A DNA stretch of 64,000 nt. Source: Apostichopus japonicus. Taxonomy: Eukaryota; Echinodermata; Holothuroidea; Aspidochirotida; Stichopodidae. Below, one piece after another: positions 1 through 63,215 of this stretch. Numbering within the stretch: the stretch's first letter is position 1; every line of letters starts with the position of its first letter. The position numbers and the translations under genes were made by a program. The notes beneath the pieces were generated by a model. That model had not been told where the DNA came from, made no database searches, and saw only the letters and a list, made by a program, of their open reading frames with translations. Location: the NCBI RefSeq assembly GCF_037975245.1, contig NC_092564.1, forward strand, positions 17,985,984 through 18,049,983, written 5' to 3'.

Positions 1-50239
<50,239 letters not shown>

Positions 50240-50921
50240 TCCACATATGTCAGAGACCTTAACAGGTCAATTCAAGTTTGCCCTAATTCCCTCTTAGCTC
50301 TCTGGCTCCGATGTTTCGTTCTAGCTGCTGAAAATTACATTTTTATAGTATCTAACACTGAAATTCCATCTTCGTGGCGAGTTCTGGATCTAGCAACGTA
50401 AGCCAGCCAATAGTCGAATCGTCTGGCAAATATTGCTATGGGATTTGTCTATATATTGAAAATAAATAACCATAAATACAAGTTCATGAATTTGTATAAT
50501 TTTTTTTTTTTAATAGACCATTCTTCTACACCAGGAGGGTCCCTGGAGTTATTATATAGCAGCCTATTGAAACTCTGTTCTTTGTAAGAACGCACATATT
50601 GTTTAGTTGGTGCTCAGATAAGTATTATTGCTTGTTTTATTGTTGCTAAGGCTTCATAGATATTAAGAAGTCAAGCGTAAATCTATTTATCAAGATCCAA
50701 TATCATACGTTTACTAGATACATTGCAGTAATATTTCACCTTCATGTCAGTGTCGCATAACCCACCATGCGTGGTAAATTCGTGGTTTTTAAGGGGGTTG
50801 GGGTGGAGGAGGTTCAATTGGCCCAAAAGTCAAAGGACCCCACGTTCGATTGACCGCGAGTGGCACTCGTGAACACTTCCAAACAAGACCAGAGACCTTT
50901 ATAAGTTGCTTGTTAAACGTG
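50240..50921. other. Upstream region of the CTLD-EGF gene
   Basis: It contains the likely 5' leader and promoter. Beyond it the second large transposon begins only about 680 bp from the start codon, so native promoter DNA is short or the transposon supplies part of it. Confidence 0.5.
50340..50347 (-). promoter_or_regulatory. Possible TATA box of the CTLD-EGF gene
   Basis: The minus strand reads TATAAAAA about 100 bp upstream of the signal-peptide ATG. That would leave a short 5' leader of roughly 70 nt before the start codon. The position and sequence fit a core promoter, but AT-rich DNA gives such matches by chance and a further upstream non-coding exon cannot be excluded. Confidence 0.35.
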
Positions 50922-52767
50922 CACTCTTAAAACATCCGGATCAAATTTGATTCATTCCGGATCAAATTTGATCCGGTTTCCGGATCCCAGGGGCACCGAC
51001 CCCGTCCGGATCAAAATGATCCGGATTTCCGGATCAAAGAACAATGACCCCATTCCGGATCAAATTTGATCCGGCTTCCGGATCCCAGGGGCACCGACCC
51101 CGCCCGGATCAAAATGATCCGGATTTCCGGATCAAAAAAACAATGACCCCATTCCGGATAAATTTGATCCCGTTTCCGTTTCAAGGGTACTTACGTTTTG
51201 GATATGTTATGAATAAGAAACAACATACAAATCTGAAAATAACTTGGCCATGTCTTTATTCTTTTTAACAACTTCGTTAACAAACAACGTCAATTATTTC
51301 TACTTATAAAAAGAGGTTGATCTGGGTTACAATACTGATGAACAAAAGCGGAAATGGAAAAGTGGATGGAATGCGAGAGTTTTATCAAGGCAGCAAAAGT
51401 GTATACTATTTTAGTTATATCCCTGTTATATATGTGACTTGTGACTTGTTGTGGCAATTTATGTGTAACTTTTTGCTTTCAAAAACTTTATTTTCTAACT
51501 AGAATGTCTATGTCTTATGCTTTAAAATCTCCACTAAAGATATCCTACAATAGGTACAAATGTTAGAATATGCTTAAAAGAGATCATATCCTGCTAACTT
51601 TAACCTTTGAAATCTACATATTGCAGGATAATGAAAAATTCTGAAAAATACTACTCCACCAGCCTCTCAACGAATGGTCTTACATTATTTACCAAATACT
51701 GAAACTTTGATGTATTTTGGTTTGTTACAAATAACTTAGTACTATAGAATGACACAACTTTGATATTGTACAACTTAACAATGGGTAAGACTTTAAATTG
51801 CATGCACAAAATCTTTGTTACATACAGCAGAAATGATAGAGATGTGATTTGTCATGGGAATAAGAAAATGTTTGTAAAAATAATTTCCTTACTATGTTTA
51901 CCTTTGCAAAATTTTATTAAATATTAATTGCATCGAATGTTCTATGTATTAAAATAAATGAAAATACTTTGAAAACTTAAGTATTTTACTGAACTACCAA
52001 CATGTTTGGAAATGAACAAGTGCTTGAATTATCACGTATGAATGCTTGATGATGTTTCTCTTGTTACTTTAAGTGGCATAAGCAGGTTTTAGTTGGAGGA
52101 GGTGGTGGGGGCAGGTTAAGTTACCAATGCATCACTCACTGTTTATGCTAGAAAAACACCATCCCTCTATTCATCTTTAAAATCTGAACAGCTCACACAT
52201 AACAATGAGGAATTTTTGCAATTAAATTATGCAACCGGCTCACCCAAACTATTCCAGTGCAATTTGACCTGTCAATATTGAACATGAGTGGACAAACTGA
52301 ACTCAAACTATGATAAATTTGTTATCTAAGATAATGTGATATCCATTAATACCATGACGGGTAAAAAAAAGGTGATGATTGCTCAGTCTTCTGGTTCAGA
52401 AAGTTCTCAAAAAGTCCCAGGTGTTGTATCATTCTATTTCTCATGTATAATTGAGTTCAAGTATTTTAAAACATATGTCAACTGTCTGCAGAAGTCATTG
52501 GCAAGGTAGCCCCCTTTTTTCAACTCTACTAAACACCTGCTCTGGTTGCTCTCTTGGTCCTCATGTCAAAACGAAAGGCTGTGGCTGTTGAACTTTTTCA
52601 AGGACAGATGGTATGTTTGTGCCAATCTATTGAAAAGATATATGAGAAATTACACATTTTTGTTTTCAAATTGCAACATTCTGACATATAAGGATACAAC
52701 CATACATTGCCACAATTTTAAAATTTTGCAACCAGCTCCTCCTCATCATCATCATCACCAACACCAC

Positions 52768-52934
<167 letters not shown>

Positions 52935-53411
52935 CCAACACCTCCATCATCACCACCACCACCATCTTTACTATCATCATCACCACCACCATCACCAACA
53001 CCATGCATCATTATCATTGTGATTCTCAATCATTTCATACCCGTTAGGTCATTCTCTCTGAGAAACATATATGATTTTAAGAATGTGAGGCAACCTTCGT
53101 TAACTTAAAGTACTATAAATAGTAGAGTCATAAAAGAAAGAGAAAAAGCAGATTTGCATGATTTTGAAGCTCAGTAAAATTGCAATCAACCTAACAGGTA
53201 CCCAAGGAAAGGCTGGAAAAGGACTAGCGAAACACTCATACCATACTCTTATGGCCCAATTAACGTTGATATATTATGTGTAGCCTACAACATGGCATTA
53301 TTCACTCTTCTTAAGTCCTACAGCAACAGTAAGCTTAGCGCACTTCAGTTTGGGTTCCTGTTCGCCAAGTGACTGAGCTAGAATAGCACATGTATTGAGT
53401 AAAACTCTTAC

Positions 53412-53548
53412 CATGCCATCTGTTGTGTATTTTCTGAGAGAATATCTCCCACAGAACTCTTCTTATTGTCTCTGATATTAAAGGCTCTGTGATACTCCAG
53501 TCTCCAGACACGTTACCATCGCTGAAAGAACACACTCCTCTGCATCAT
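53412..53548 (-). pseudogene. Second transposon gene, frameshifted exon
   Basis: Acceptor TTTCACAG, donor GTAAGAG. It begins DDAEECVLSAMVTCLETGVS, then stops appear; in another frame the remainder reads FNIRDNKKSSVGDILSEN. That aligns with IKDHSTNISDILKEY of the first transposon's exon at 41612-41802, so a frameshift has broken the exon. Confidence 0.65.
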
Positions 53549-53704
53549 CTGTGAAAACAATCATTGATATCGTTTTAAGCAACAAAAGTCACTAGATGCA
53601 AAAACTACATGAATGAATGAATGGATGGATGTATGGATGGTTGGATGGATGCATGGATGAATGAAAGACTAAATAAATAAATAAATAAATACATTTTAAT
53701 TTAC

Positions 53705-53870
53705 CTGATGTCAATTCCAAATCTGTTGTGTCAACCAGCTTTGAAGGTTTATGAGGGTCGCGAACAGACTTCTTTGTCTTATTTTGGTCCTTTCTTCTCA
53801 CGTATCGCAGTCGGTTTTCCGGGTAGCCTGTTGCTTCATGGCGACCTGTGCCAGCACAAAACTAGACTTC
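53705..53870 (-). pseudogene. Second transposon gene, FCxGTGR...ATGYPE exon with stop
   Basis: After acceptor AAATTTCAG it reads EV, a TAG stop (53862-53864), then FCAGTGRHEATGYPENRLRY and VRRKDQNKTKK. At the stop the homologous exon of the first transposon has TGG (Trp, in EPWYC), so a single Trp-to-stop change has occurred. The rest is open and ends at G|GTAAAT. Confidence 0.7.
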
Positions 53871-54958
53871 CTGAAATTTAGCAAAGAAAACATATGATAG
53901 AAAAATGTTACTTCTCTAAAAATTCATTGTAGTAATACCTCCAAAAAAGTTCATTTCTGCAATTTTTTTTTTTTATCTGCAGACCTATGCAATTAAGAGC
54001 CTATTCTTATCACAAGCTTTCTGTACAGCACCCACTTTTGCACACAGTATGGTATATGAACACAATTTGAAAAGGCCTGTATTTGGCCAATTTTTCCTTA
54101 CTTTTTTTTGCATTTTAAAACATATTGCCATAAATGAAGTTTACTGAACGTTTCAATACGGATCTCAGATCCTTATGATCTATTTCCATGAACAGTATAA
54201 GAATTCAGAGAAGTTTCTGCATACCATTTAGTGTGTTATTTTGCCCCTCTTTTTGCCATTACTAGGCAAGACCATAAGCAACTTTATGCTAAGGTGCATT
54301 GGTATAAGCATTAACATAAAGCGGCATACCTGCTCGGTATAACCGGGTATACCTGAAATATTCGCGGAACCGCTACTTCAAGCGTTGACTGTACTATTAC
54401 ACAATACCATGAACCTATGGACACTAGCCTACAAATGTATTTGCGATTTAATGACGACTTTACCATTTCTGTTTTTTTCTTTTGCAGAAACTTATTTAAA
54501 TATTGATTAAAATAAAAAAGTAAGAAAAATCAGCGTTGTTTTCATTTCAACGCAAAAGTACAGTTCAGTACACTCCACTACTGGGCCCAGTCCAACCACA
54601 ACACTACAGTAGCATATAGGTCTAATGCCTTATTTGTAAATGATCACCTAATATACAGTAGAACGTACAAGGGAAAGACTGATTCCCACTGTAGGCAAGT
54701 CTTACATTACCTAAATCTAAATTACCAGGAACCCTTATTAGGCCTTGCCTGCCTTACTTATGTCATTCAAAATATTTGGTTATCGAAAAATTACAATCCA
54801 CTTTGTGGTGAAGTAGCAACTGAACATTAGAACCCACCATACAGTAATACTGTTTGCCCTGTAGCACCATAGAGGCTTCACAATAGTACTGCATACTGTT
54901 GTGTGTAGGCATGTGCAGTACTGTAGTATACTGTACAGTACAGTCAATCAAAAACCTA

Positions 54959-57900
54959 CACTGAAAAAATAAACTAGTCAATATTGCCACGGACTAACGT
55001 TAAATTAGTCTGTAACGTTAGTCAATGCACACGGACTAGCAAAAATCTTCGTTTCATCGCTGCTTCTTAGTTAGTTTACACTGACTAAGGAAAATATAAT
55101 CGCAGCTTAGTCGGTGGCGACGGACTAAGGTATTTTAACCCATGGACTAAGAACGATACGGACACCCGATTTACGCCATAATCGTAGCTTAGTCGGTGTC
55201 GACAGACTAATGTATTTTAACCCAATTCGATTCACTTCAATTTGGAAACCGAGAGGCAACGGCAGCTTGCTGGGCTTGGCATAGTTTCATACGATCACTC
55301 TAAGCAACTTTCAACCGTAAATCACCCAAGAAGGTCTTTAGAAGAATGGAGGTATTAACTGCATCATCGGCCTACCTGTTATTCCTTTAATTTGAAGGTA
55401 AAATTAAAGTTAATTGTTAGGCCACTGGCACTAGTACTGTATTATGGTTAGTGTAACGCTACCGTTGTCACGTTGGCGTTTCGCAATACACAAGTGCAAT
55501 GACAGTGAGTAGCCTATAGGCTTCTACTGGGTACTGCAGTGCATTCTCAACACTAAAGTGTGCATCCTAAACACCAATTAACAATGTGTTATGTGTGTAT
55601 TGGGCTAGATTGAACAGTGGCACATAATCTTCTTATTTATTCCCAAACAAATGCTGGAACTATAAGGCTCAATAGTTTATTTGAAGTCTACACTCATTTG
55701 GTAAAGATTTCCTGTAATTTCCCATGTGAATCTAAATGGGTAGGCTTTGTGATATTGAATAAGCAAGGCTAGACCTTCAAACGTACAGTCACAGTAGGCT
55801 GAACAAATTATGTTGGCTAGTCAACGGTATTATATGTTGCGAGCAGTCAGGATGCACGCTTCAGTTCTATTTAACCTTTTCATTTATCATTTTTTAGTAT
55901 TTAATTTCCGGTCACGCCAAGGAAACAATTGCGACATTCCTTCACGGTCGACTTGCTTACTGTAAGAAGTATTAACCGTTTTTTCTCAGGAAAGCTTGAT
56001 AGTCTGAAGTTATTATAACATGTGCTTTTAGTATACTGCCAAAAGAGTAAGTGGTTGTATTTGCATTGATATTTTATGTAGAAGTAACGGTAAATTGAGT
56101 ATGTTTAGTTTGGTCTATAATTGCACGTTTTTTTTTCTGTCCAATGTAGTGCAGGGTTCACTTGCGCGAATTCAAATTATTCTGTTTATGTATATGTATA
56201 TGCATCGATTCTTAGATTATGTTTTTTTGACATTTATTTGTAATTCAAGCATATCTGTTTAGTAGCAAAGTTTAAAGGTTAAGATTAATTAGTTTTCTCT
56301 TTTTGATACTAGATTGAATGAAACTCATTGGCGTAAATAATAGATCAGATGATACAGTTTAATGCAGTTGCTAAAACTCTGGGTATTCTCTAGTCTTCGC
56401 CGGTCCATTATATACTTTAGTACTACTAGTAAGACTATATCAAAACGACCGAAGACAAACTTAGTGTAACAAAGTACTGATTCTCCTCTAGCCTAGGTCT
56501 AAACAGGCTTGTTATGTGAGCAAGCAAAATAACAACTAAAAACGATTAGGCCTATAAATAAGTTGGCTCAGTGCATTTCTGTTTCTAAAATTTTATATTT
56601 TTAAAGATCATAACAACAAACAAAGATTTAGCCCATGTTTTATTATCTCTGTATTCTGGGCATTTGATTCTGGTTGCAATGGTGATGACACTCTCGTTCA
56701 AATTTTCAGCTTTATACAGTCTGCTTCAAACTTTGGGATTGTTTTTTGAGACTATAGTGGAAGCAAATCTCACATAACTTTGTGGTGACAACTTTATTTT
56801 TTATTTTTTTCAAATGATGAATACTTTGCTGTTTCTTTCTTCCAGCAGGAATTGAAAAGCCAAATATCTACGTCAAGGGTGAGCTTTCCTGTGATGTACG
56901 ACACCAGTGTGGAGGCAACAGAAGAGGAGAACTGTGTTATATATGGCTTAAAGACATGTTTTAAGATGATATATTGGTACCCTTCGCAGAACAAAAGAGT
57001 TTATCCAAGAGTCCAAAAAGCAAAGGAACAAGTACCATAGAGAAAAAAGATGGAAGAGTGAGTTTAACTATTGTACCCAACTGTTTAATGATATTTAAGA
57101 TACTTTTCATAACCTGTTTTAAAAAAAAAACCAGTCTAGTATATCATTTACGTGCAAGCTTCATAAGTTTGGTCAAATTTTCACTGATCTGTAGAGCGGG
57201 AGTCCAGAGGGTTTGGTTAGCTGGGAAGGTAACCAATTGCCTGGTACATCACAATGTTCACAATGCATTCCTGTATATGAAACCTGATGACTGGCAAACC
57301 GACTGTGGTGGATGTGGCTGGGAGAGCAATTTTAAAGTCACCTAATAGCTAACCTAGAGCAGCTTTCATGGTAACCACATCAAAGTAAGTACAATGTGTC
57401 AGGTATGGCCCCAAGAGCAACAAATGGCCATTGCCAGTAATTATTGGTGGTGGGGTACCCCTGCCAGTGATCTATAATTGACCCCTCACGGCTGACCTAG
57501 GTCAGCTCATGAGGTAACCACTTGAAACCTACTGGAAAATGTTGGTTAGGACTTCAGATACAAGGGATGGGCATTGCCAGTAATTTTTATTGGTGGGGTA
57601 CCCCTGCTAGTAGACCCCCAAAATGCCCATCCCCTCATTGACCTAGGTGAGCTCATGATTTGACCAGTTGAAACCTACAGGAAAATGATAGGTATCACTT
57701 CATATGTAAGGATGGGCATTTCCAGTATTTTATATTGGTGGGCCACCACTGCCAGAGTCCGCCCATCCCTTACATATAGAATCCTGTCAATAATTTTCCA
57801 GTAGTTTTCAACTGGTTAAATCATGAGCTGACTTAGATCAATGAGGGGGGGGGGGCTTTTTGGGGGTCTACTGGCAGGGGTACCCCACTAATATAAATTA

Positions 57901-59741
57901 CTGGAAATGCCCATCCCTTACATATATATAGAGTCCTGCCAATCATTTTACAGTAGTTTTCAACTGGTTACCTCATGAGCTAATCTAGGTCAATGGGGGA
58001 TTGGCATTTTGGGGGTCTACTGACAGGGTTACCCCACCAATGTAAATGACTGGAAATGCCCATCCCTTACATATGAAGTGATACCTATCATTTTCCAGTA
58101 ATTTTTCAACTGGTTATCTCATGAGCTGACCTAAATCAATGAGGGAATGGGCATTTTGGGGGTCTACTGGCAGGGGTACCCCCCCAATATAAATTACTGG
58201 AAATTACCATCCCTTACATATGAAGTGATACCATTTTCCAGTAGTTTTCAACTGGTTACATCATGAGCTCATCTAGGTCAATGGGGGATGGGCATTTTGG
58301 GGGTCTACTGGCAGGGGTACCCCACCAATAAAAATTACTGGCAATGCCCATCAGTTGTATCTGAAGCCCTAACCAACATTTTCCAGTAGGTTTCAAGTGG
58401 TTACCTCATGAGCTGACCTAGGTCAGCCGTGAGGGGTCAATTATAGATCACTGGCAGGGGTACCCCACCACCAATAATTACTGGCAATGGCCATTTGTTG
58501 CTCTTGGGGCCATACCTGACATATTGTACTTACTTTGATGTGTTACCATGAAAACTGATCTAGGTTAGCTATCAGGTGACTTTAAAATTGCTCTCCCAGC
58601 CACACCCACCACAGTCGCTTTGCCAGTCGTCTGGTTTCATATACAGGAATGCACTGTGAACATTGTGATGTACAAGGCAATTGGTTACCTTCCCAGCTAA
58701 CCAAACCCTCCGGGATCCCGGTCTATTGGGATCATTATTAACATGATTAACATAATTATTAAGCTTTGAGAAATAACTTGGTGTTATGCTGTGCAAAGCT
58801 AATAATAATTTGGTAAAGCTGCTATTCCTGGCTTATAATTTGAGGGACCTAGATTTAAATGTATACCTCCCAATATGTTATAAAATTTTAATGTAAATGT
58901 ATGTTTATGATAATGTGAGTTATCATGTGCTATATCTGTATCTGTGCTTACACGTATATCATATTTTCTGTTCACAGGTCAATAATGGTGCAGATTTTGG
59001 CTTCCTGAAGACAAGTGGGAGGCCATTTGTAGTTAAGAGAAACACTCTTTGTTCGTGAAGACTTAACTGGTGTCGATTTGGGGTACCACTTTAAAACGAA
59101 AGTCATGAGGAACCCTTGCCCAAGACTCAACTTTGCATTATTGTGCAGTGCTATACTTTTGCGATTCATGTTTGATCCATTAACTTGTCTTAACTTTGTT
59201 GGAAAAAAAAATCAGATTTTCAGATTTTATTTACAATGATTTCTTCTCTATCTGTCGAAAGTCAGCCTTTTGTAGACATCAGAAGTTTTATCAGAAATAA
59301 ATACTGCCAATGTACACATTATTTGTGTTTCTTCTGCTCTTTTTTCTTTCAGTGATACTAGTCAGTGAAACTAGTCGGGTTTAATTCTTTCAGTGAATCT
59401 AGTCAGTGCAACTAGTCAGTCGATACCGACTAAGAAAGGTTAGTCGGGAGAGGCACCATCCTGACTAATGTAAAACCTGCTATAAACTAGTCGGTGGCTC
59501 ATATAAATTAGTCGGTAAAGACCGACTAATGTCACCAACTAATGTAACTGACTAATAAACATTTACCGACTAAAAAATTGTTGATCGACTAAGCTGACGG
59601 ACTAAGATGACCGACTAAGAAATCCAACTGACTAAGGAATAAATTAGTCGGTATAGCAACTGACTAAGGCTATGTTAGTCGGGAGAGGCACCAGATGGAC
59701 TAACGTTTTGTTAGTCGGTGAACCAATTTAAGTTTTCAGTG
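54959..59741. mobile_element. 4.8-kb DNA transposon (CACTGAAAA termini) nested in the 9.3-kb element
   Basis: Ends CACTGAAAAAATAAACTAGT and, read inward from the right, CACTGAAAACTTAAATTGGT; TA flanks both sides. Subterminal DNA on both sides is a dense array of GACTAA/TTAGTC motifs (54975-55220 and 59350-59725). I see no intact gene inside. Short candidate exons after splice acceptors at about 56848 and 58979 (NNGADFGFLKTSGRPFVVKR then a stop) are too weak to call. Confidence 0.78.
57207..58710. repeat. Foldback repeat, about 1.5 kb
   Basis: 57207-57550 is the inverted copy of about 58370-58710 (AGAGGGTTTGGTTAGCTGGG and its complement at the ends). The centre holds tandem and inverted units of roughly 150-185 bp with GGGGTCTACTGGCAGGGGTA and GGAAATGCCCATCCCTTACA. 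This is the layout of a foldback transposon. The matching peptide in both arms (VWLAGKVTNCLVHHNVH) only reflects the inverted DNA. Confidence 0.8.
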
Positions 59742-59905
59742 TAGCGTTTATATTTTTCACACCACACGCTACACACTATAGTGTACACTGTATAACGCTA
59801 GGCCAGAGTAAACCCGTGACGGAGTGAGCATAGCTTCTTCAAATCACTAGCTTTATTGCGTATGATTAACACAACAAACGAAATGGAAAGTGCCTAATAA
59901 CTCAC

Positions 59906-59969
59906 CTTTGAAATTCTTGACGTACTTCTCCAATCCCCATTGAAGTAATTTTGCTTCTAAGAGATCCAT
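59906..59969 (-). CDS. Second transposon gene, exon 1: N-terminal SAM-like segment
   Basis: ATG opens MDLLEAKLLQWGLEKYVKNF followed by K and G|GTGAGT. L..WGLEKYV.NF is a very typical first-helix sequence of a sterile alpha motif. It sits near the right end of the 9.3-kb element, as the corresponding exon of the 7.2-kb element sits near its left end. Confidence 0.68.
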
Positions 59970-60394
59970 AATAGCATTTCGTGAGTGCGAAATTTCGAAA
60001 AGATGGCGTCTGTGTAAGACCGTGTAGCGTACGTTCGAGCGCTGCAGGTCACATGATGTACATCAGCCAATAGCATCAAGCTTTACGTTTTGATCAGGAA
60101 CGGTACAATGAAATGATACCATGCCTAATGAAATTGAATCGGGAATGGTTGAATTTTATCCGGGAATGGATTAAAATTATCCTGAAAAGGATGAAACTAT
60201 TTTTATCAGGAATCCGGGTCACAAAAGTGACCCGGAAAAATTAAGAGTGTGCTTAGAGTTTTTTAATGTAGCAATATAGCCTACTGTATGGAAACAATCA
60301 CGTATAAATAGCCTAAGCTGCAGGATTTTATGTTTGCATCAGTTCTTATGGATTATAAATGATTCAGTTTTTCTAATGCATTCAGACTTTGCTG

Positions 60395-61500
60395 CCTCCA
60401 CCCCATAGAACCAAAGGTCACCACACCATCGCAGCTTCATTCGATGCAGAAAAAGCCTTCGACATGAAAGTGGCACGAATCAAAGTCTCTTACTGAAACT
60501 CAGAAAATACAACATTCCAATCAAACTTACAAGATGGATCTCCAGCTTCCTATCACACCACTCTACCAGCTTCAAAATAGGGTCATCGTTCTCTTCAACA
60601 ATAACAATCACCACTGGTTCACCTCAAGGCAGCACCATCATAACCCTATTCTTTACATCCTCTACGTATGAGACATCCCTCTACCAGACAACGACTATAC
60701 TAAAATCGCACAATACGCAGACGATATCGCCATCGGGGCCAGTCACATTCACCCGTACAGAGCAGAAGATTACCTACAACACTACATCAACAGAATCCAC
60801 GAATGGCACAAGGAATCGATAAATAGAACTAAACCCGAAGAAATCACAGATACTCTACATCGCCAAACAAAACAGAATGAGAGGAAGACAACCATATCTC
60901 ACACTCAACAATACCATCATCCCAGTGGCCAACCAAGTACGATTCTTAGCAGGGAATACACATCGACAACCGGCTCAAACTTGGGTACCAACATCGTCTC
61001 AACCAAAGAAAATGTCAAACAACGTGTCAGACTACTTTTCAGAATTGCCGGAACTGAAGAGCACCTGCTAGCATCACCTAGTACCACTACGAAGATTTTT
61101 AAGATGATGATCAGACCACTCTTCGAATGCACCAGCCTTAGCCCACATTACCACTTACAACACAGAACAACTTGAAGCCACACAACGCAGAGCATGCAAA
61201 ATCGCCTACCATCTGCCACATGATACAAACTGTGAAACAGTAACAACCATTGCCAACATTCCATTAGGAACGAGAGACTTAATCAACTTACAGACAACTT
61301 CCTCGTTCCTACACATCACCTACACCAGCTCACCAAGAATCAACTAAAACAGACACCCTATGACCTGGATACGACTCCCCTCACCGGCCTAGATATGGAA
61401 ATTTGGGGACCTCAGCTACCTGCAGAAACTTAACGTATTTCCAGAACAGAGATCATCCAACCAACTTTTACCAGAAACAGCTACACCGTCATAGGGAAAT
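60395..61500 (+). pseudogene. Dead non-LTR retrotransposon reverse transcriptase
   Basis: Across several frames: GHHTIAASFDAEKAFD (motif A, F-D-x-x-K-A-F-D), LLLKLRKYNIPIKLTRWISS, ITTGSPQGST (motif B), NPILYILYV, and KIAQYADDIAIGAS (motif C, YADD). This is a LINE reverse transcriptase, Jockey/CR1-like in style. Frameshifts after motif A and B and stop codons make it inactive. The endonuclease is absent. Confidence 0.85.
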
Positions 61501-63170
61501 GAACTCCGTCTAGTCTCCAAACTGACCTATCCATCGATTAGAAACAGGACCAACCGTTGAAGCCAGCCAGCCACCACTCACCACCACCACTCATTGCCTC
61601 CTCCAACCCTCGAAACATGCTACCTTCCTGTCAACGTCCAGCCACGTTTCTCTCCGACCCAGCCCACAAAGTTCAAACTTAAACAATCTCAACTTTTCCG
61701 ATCTCTCATTTTAGGAGTCTTATATTTACCGGTCAGGAGCTTTTGCCCCTGGCTCGCTCAGTGATGTTTCAAACAGTATGCTAGCTAGAGTTTTTTTTTA
61801 TAAACATTACACAATAAAGCCTAGCTTTGGACTACGTTAAGGGACCAAGCGCCGAACTGGCTTCTTCGTGACCGAAAATAACTTCAAAAGGGTTGCAGTA
61901 ATAAAGACCCCTCCATTGAATATGAACAACTAAGTTTCACTTTTACCACGCACTACAACGACAAGTGTTTGTATATGCAACTACAGTAGTTCTATTTCTA
62001 TTTGAATTATATCTGTTATGATCTACTTTATGCGCTGAACCAATTCGTAAAACGCTATTTTTGCCACTATTTTTTGTTGTTGTCGATGAATTCATTGAGA
62101 ATTAAGGTCACATGTTTTTGCCTTTCGTATTCTCGGTTTGCACTGTGTGTTCATCGCGACCTTTTTGTATGCATATATCAAACTTTTATTGAAAAAATAA
62201 TAATTATAAACTTAATATTATAGCACTATATTGCACTTCATTATTAATATGGATGTACAAGTTTAGTTTACGTTGAAACAGTGTATGATGTGGAAAACTG
62301 CACCCGATATACTTATAGCTAGTACAGTAACTACTGTTCATGTTCCACAACCGTGTATCAGTAACTACTGTGCTGTGTTCGTCTGTGTTAGTCTTCGTCA
62401 CCCAGTCGCCTCGGATTTTCACCTTTCGGACTCGTAGTTCAACGTGTAACAGCTTTGCAGTAATTACTGTGCCAACTGTAACACATGTTACCGTGTTGCG
62501 AATTGTTTTGCCATTTTTGTATGATTCCAATAATACATAAAACTATCTGGGAGAACACAGAAAGCCCCCCCCCCCCCCCAAAAAAAAACAGCTTTGTGCT
62601 GTAATTCACAATGACCAGTATTATATTTGATTTATTTATAGACTTGTTTTTGTCTTTTGTATATATCAAAGGTCTATTCAATTTGCAGTTGAATTCTTTG
62701 GATTTTTTTTTACTTCACTACAGAAAAGGTTACTTGTTTTTCTTCTTCTACTTTGAGTATCAGGGAGGTGCCGATATTTTATACAAATTTCAATAATGGA
62801 AAATAACAAATAGGCTTCGTGTCTCTGTTATGTACACGTATCGTCTGCGACGGAGACCATACCCGGTAATTTAGTCATTGTGTGAATAACAAATCATATC
62901 GTTCTGTCTTTTCTTCGTCGGTATTTCTTTGCAAAGTTGGAATGTAAGCAGTTTGGAATGATTCTATTCTCGTTCACTCAACCGAATCTTTGGCGACACC
63001 ATTTGCGGTCGTTATGGTTTTGGTTTTGATTTTGGTTTTGATTGATATTTTTCGGCCTTTTGCAAAATTGAACACGGTCATCGTCTGGTATGGGGTGGTA
63101 ATCGTTGTCATTGTCGATAGCTGTATGACACGTCGTTAAAGTTGCCGTTGAATTTGCATCCTCTCATGTA
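61501..63170. other. No recognised feature
   Basis: Probably includes the 3' decay of the LINE at its left. There are homopolymer C/A tracts near 62567-62588 and GTTTTG repeats near 63020-63045. No gene with coherent splice sites was seen. Confidence 0.55.
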
Positions 63171-63176
63171 TGTCGT

Positions 63177-63214
<38 letters not shown>

Positions 63215-63215
63215 G
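63177..63215. repeat. Short (TA)n microsatellite
   Basis: TATATATATAAATATATATA run; beyond it to the window end nothing is recognised except a C/T-rich stretch at 63895-63995. Confidence 0.85.

Noticed and set aside
57187-58796. Frames sharing the VWLAGKVTNCLVHHNVH peptide
   Set aside because: Same DNA in the two inverted arms of a foldback; no splice structure or similarity to a known domain.
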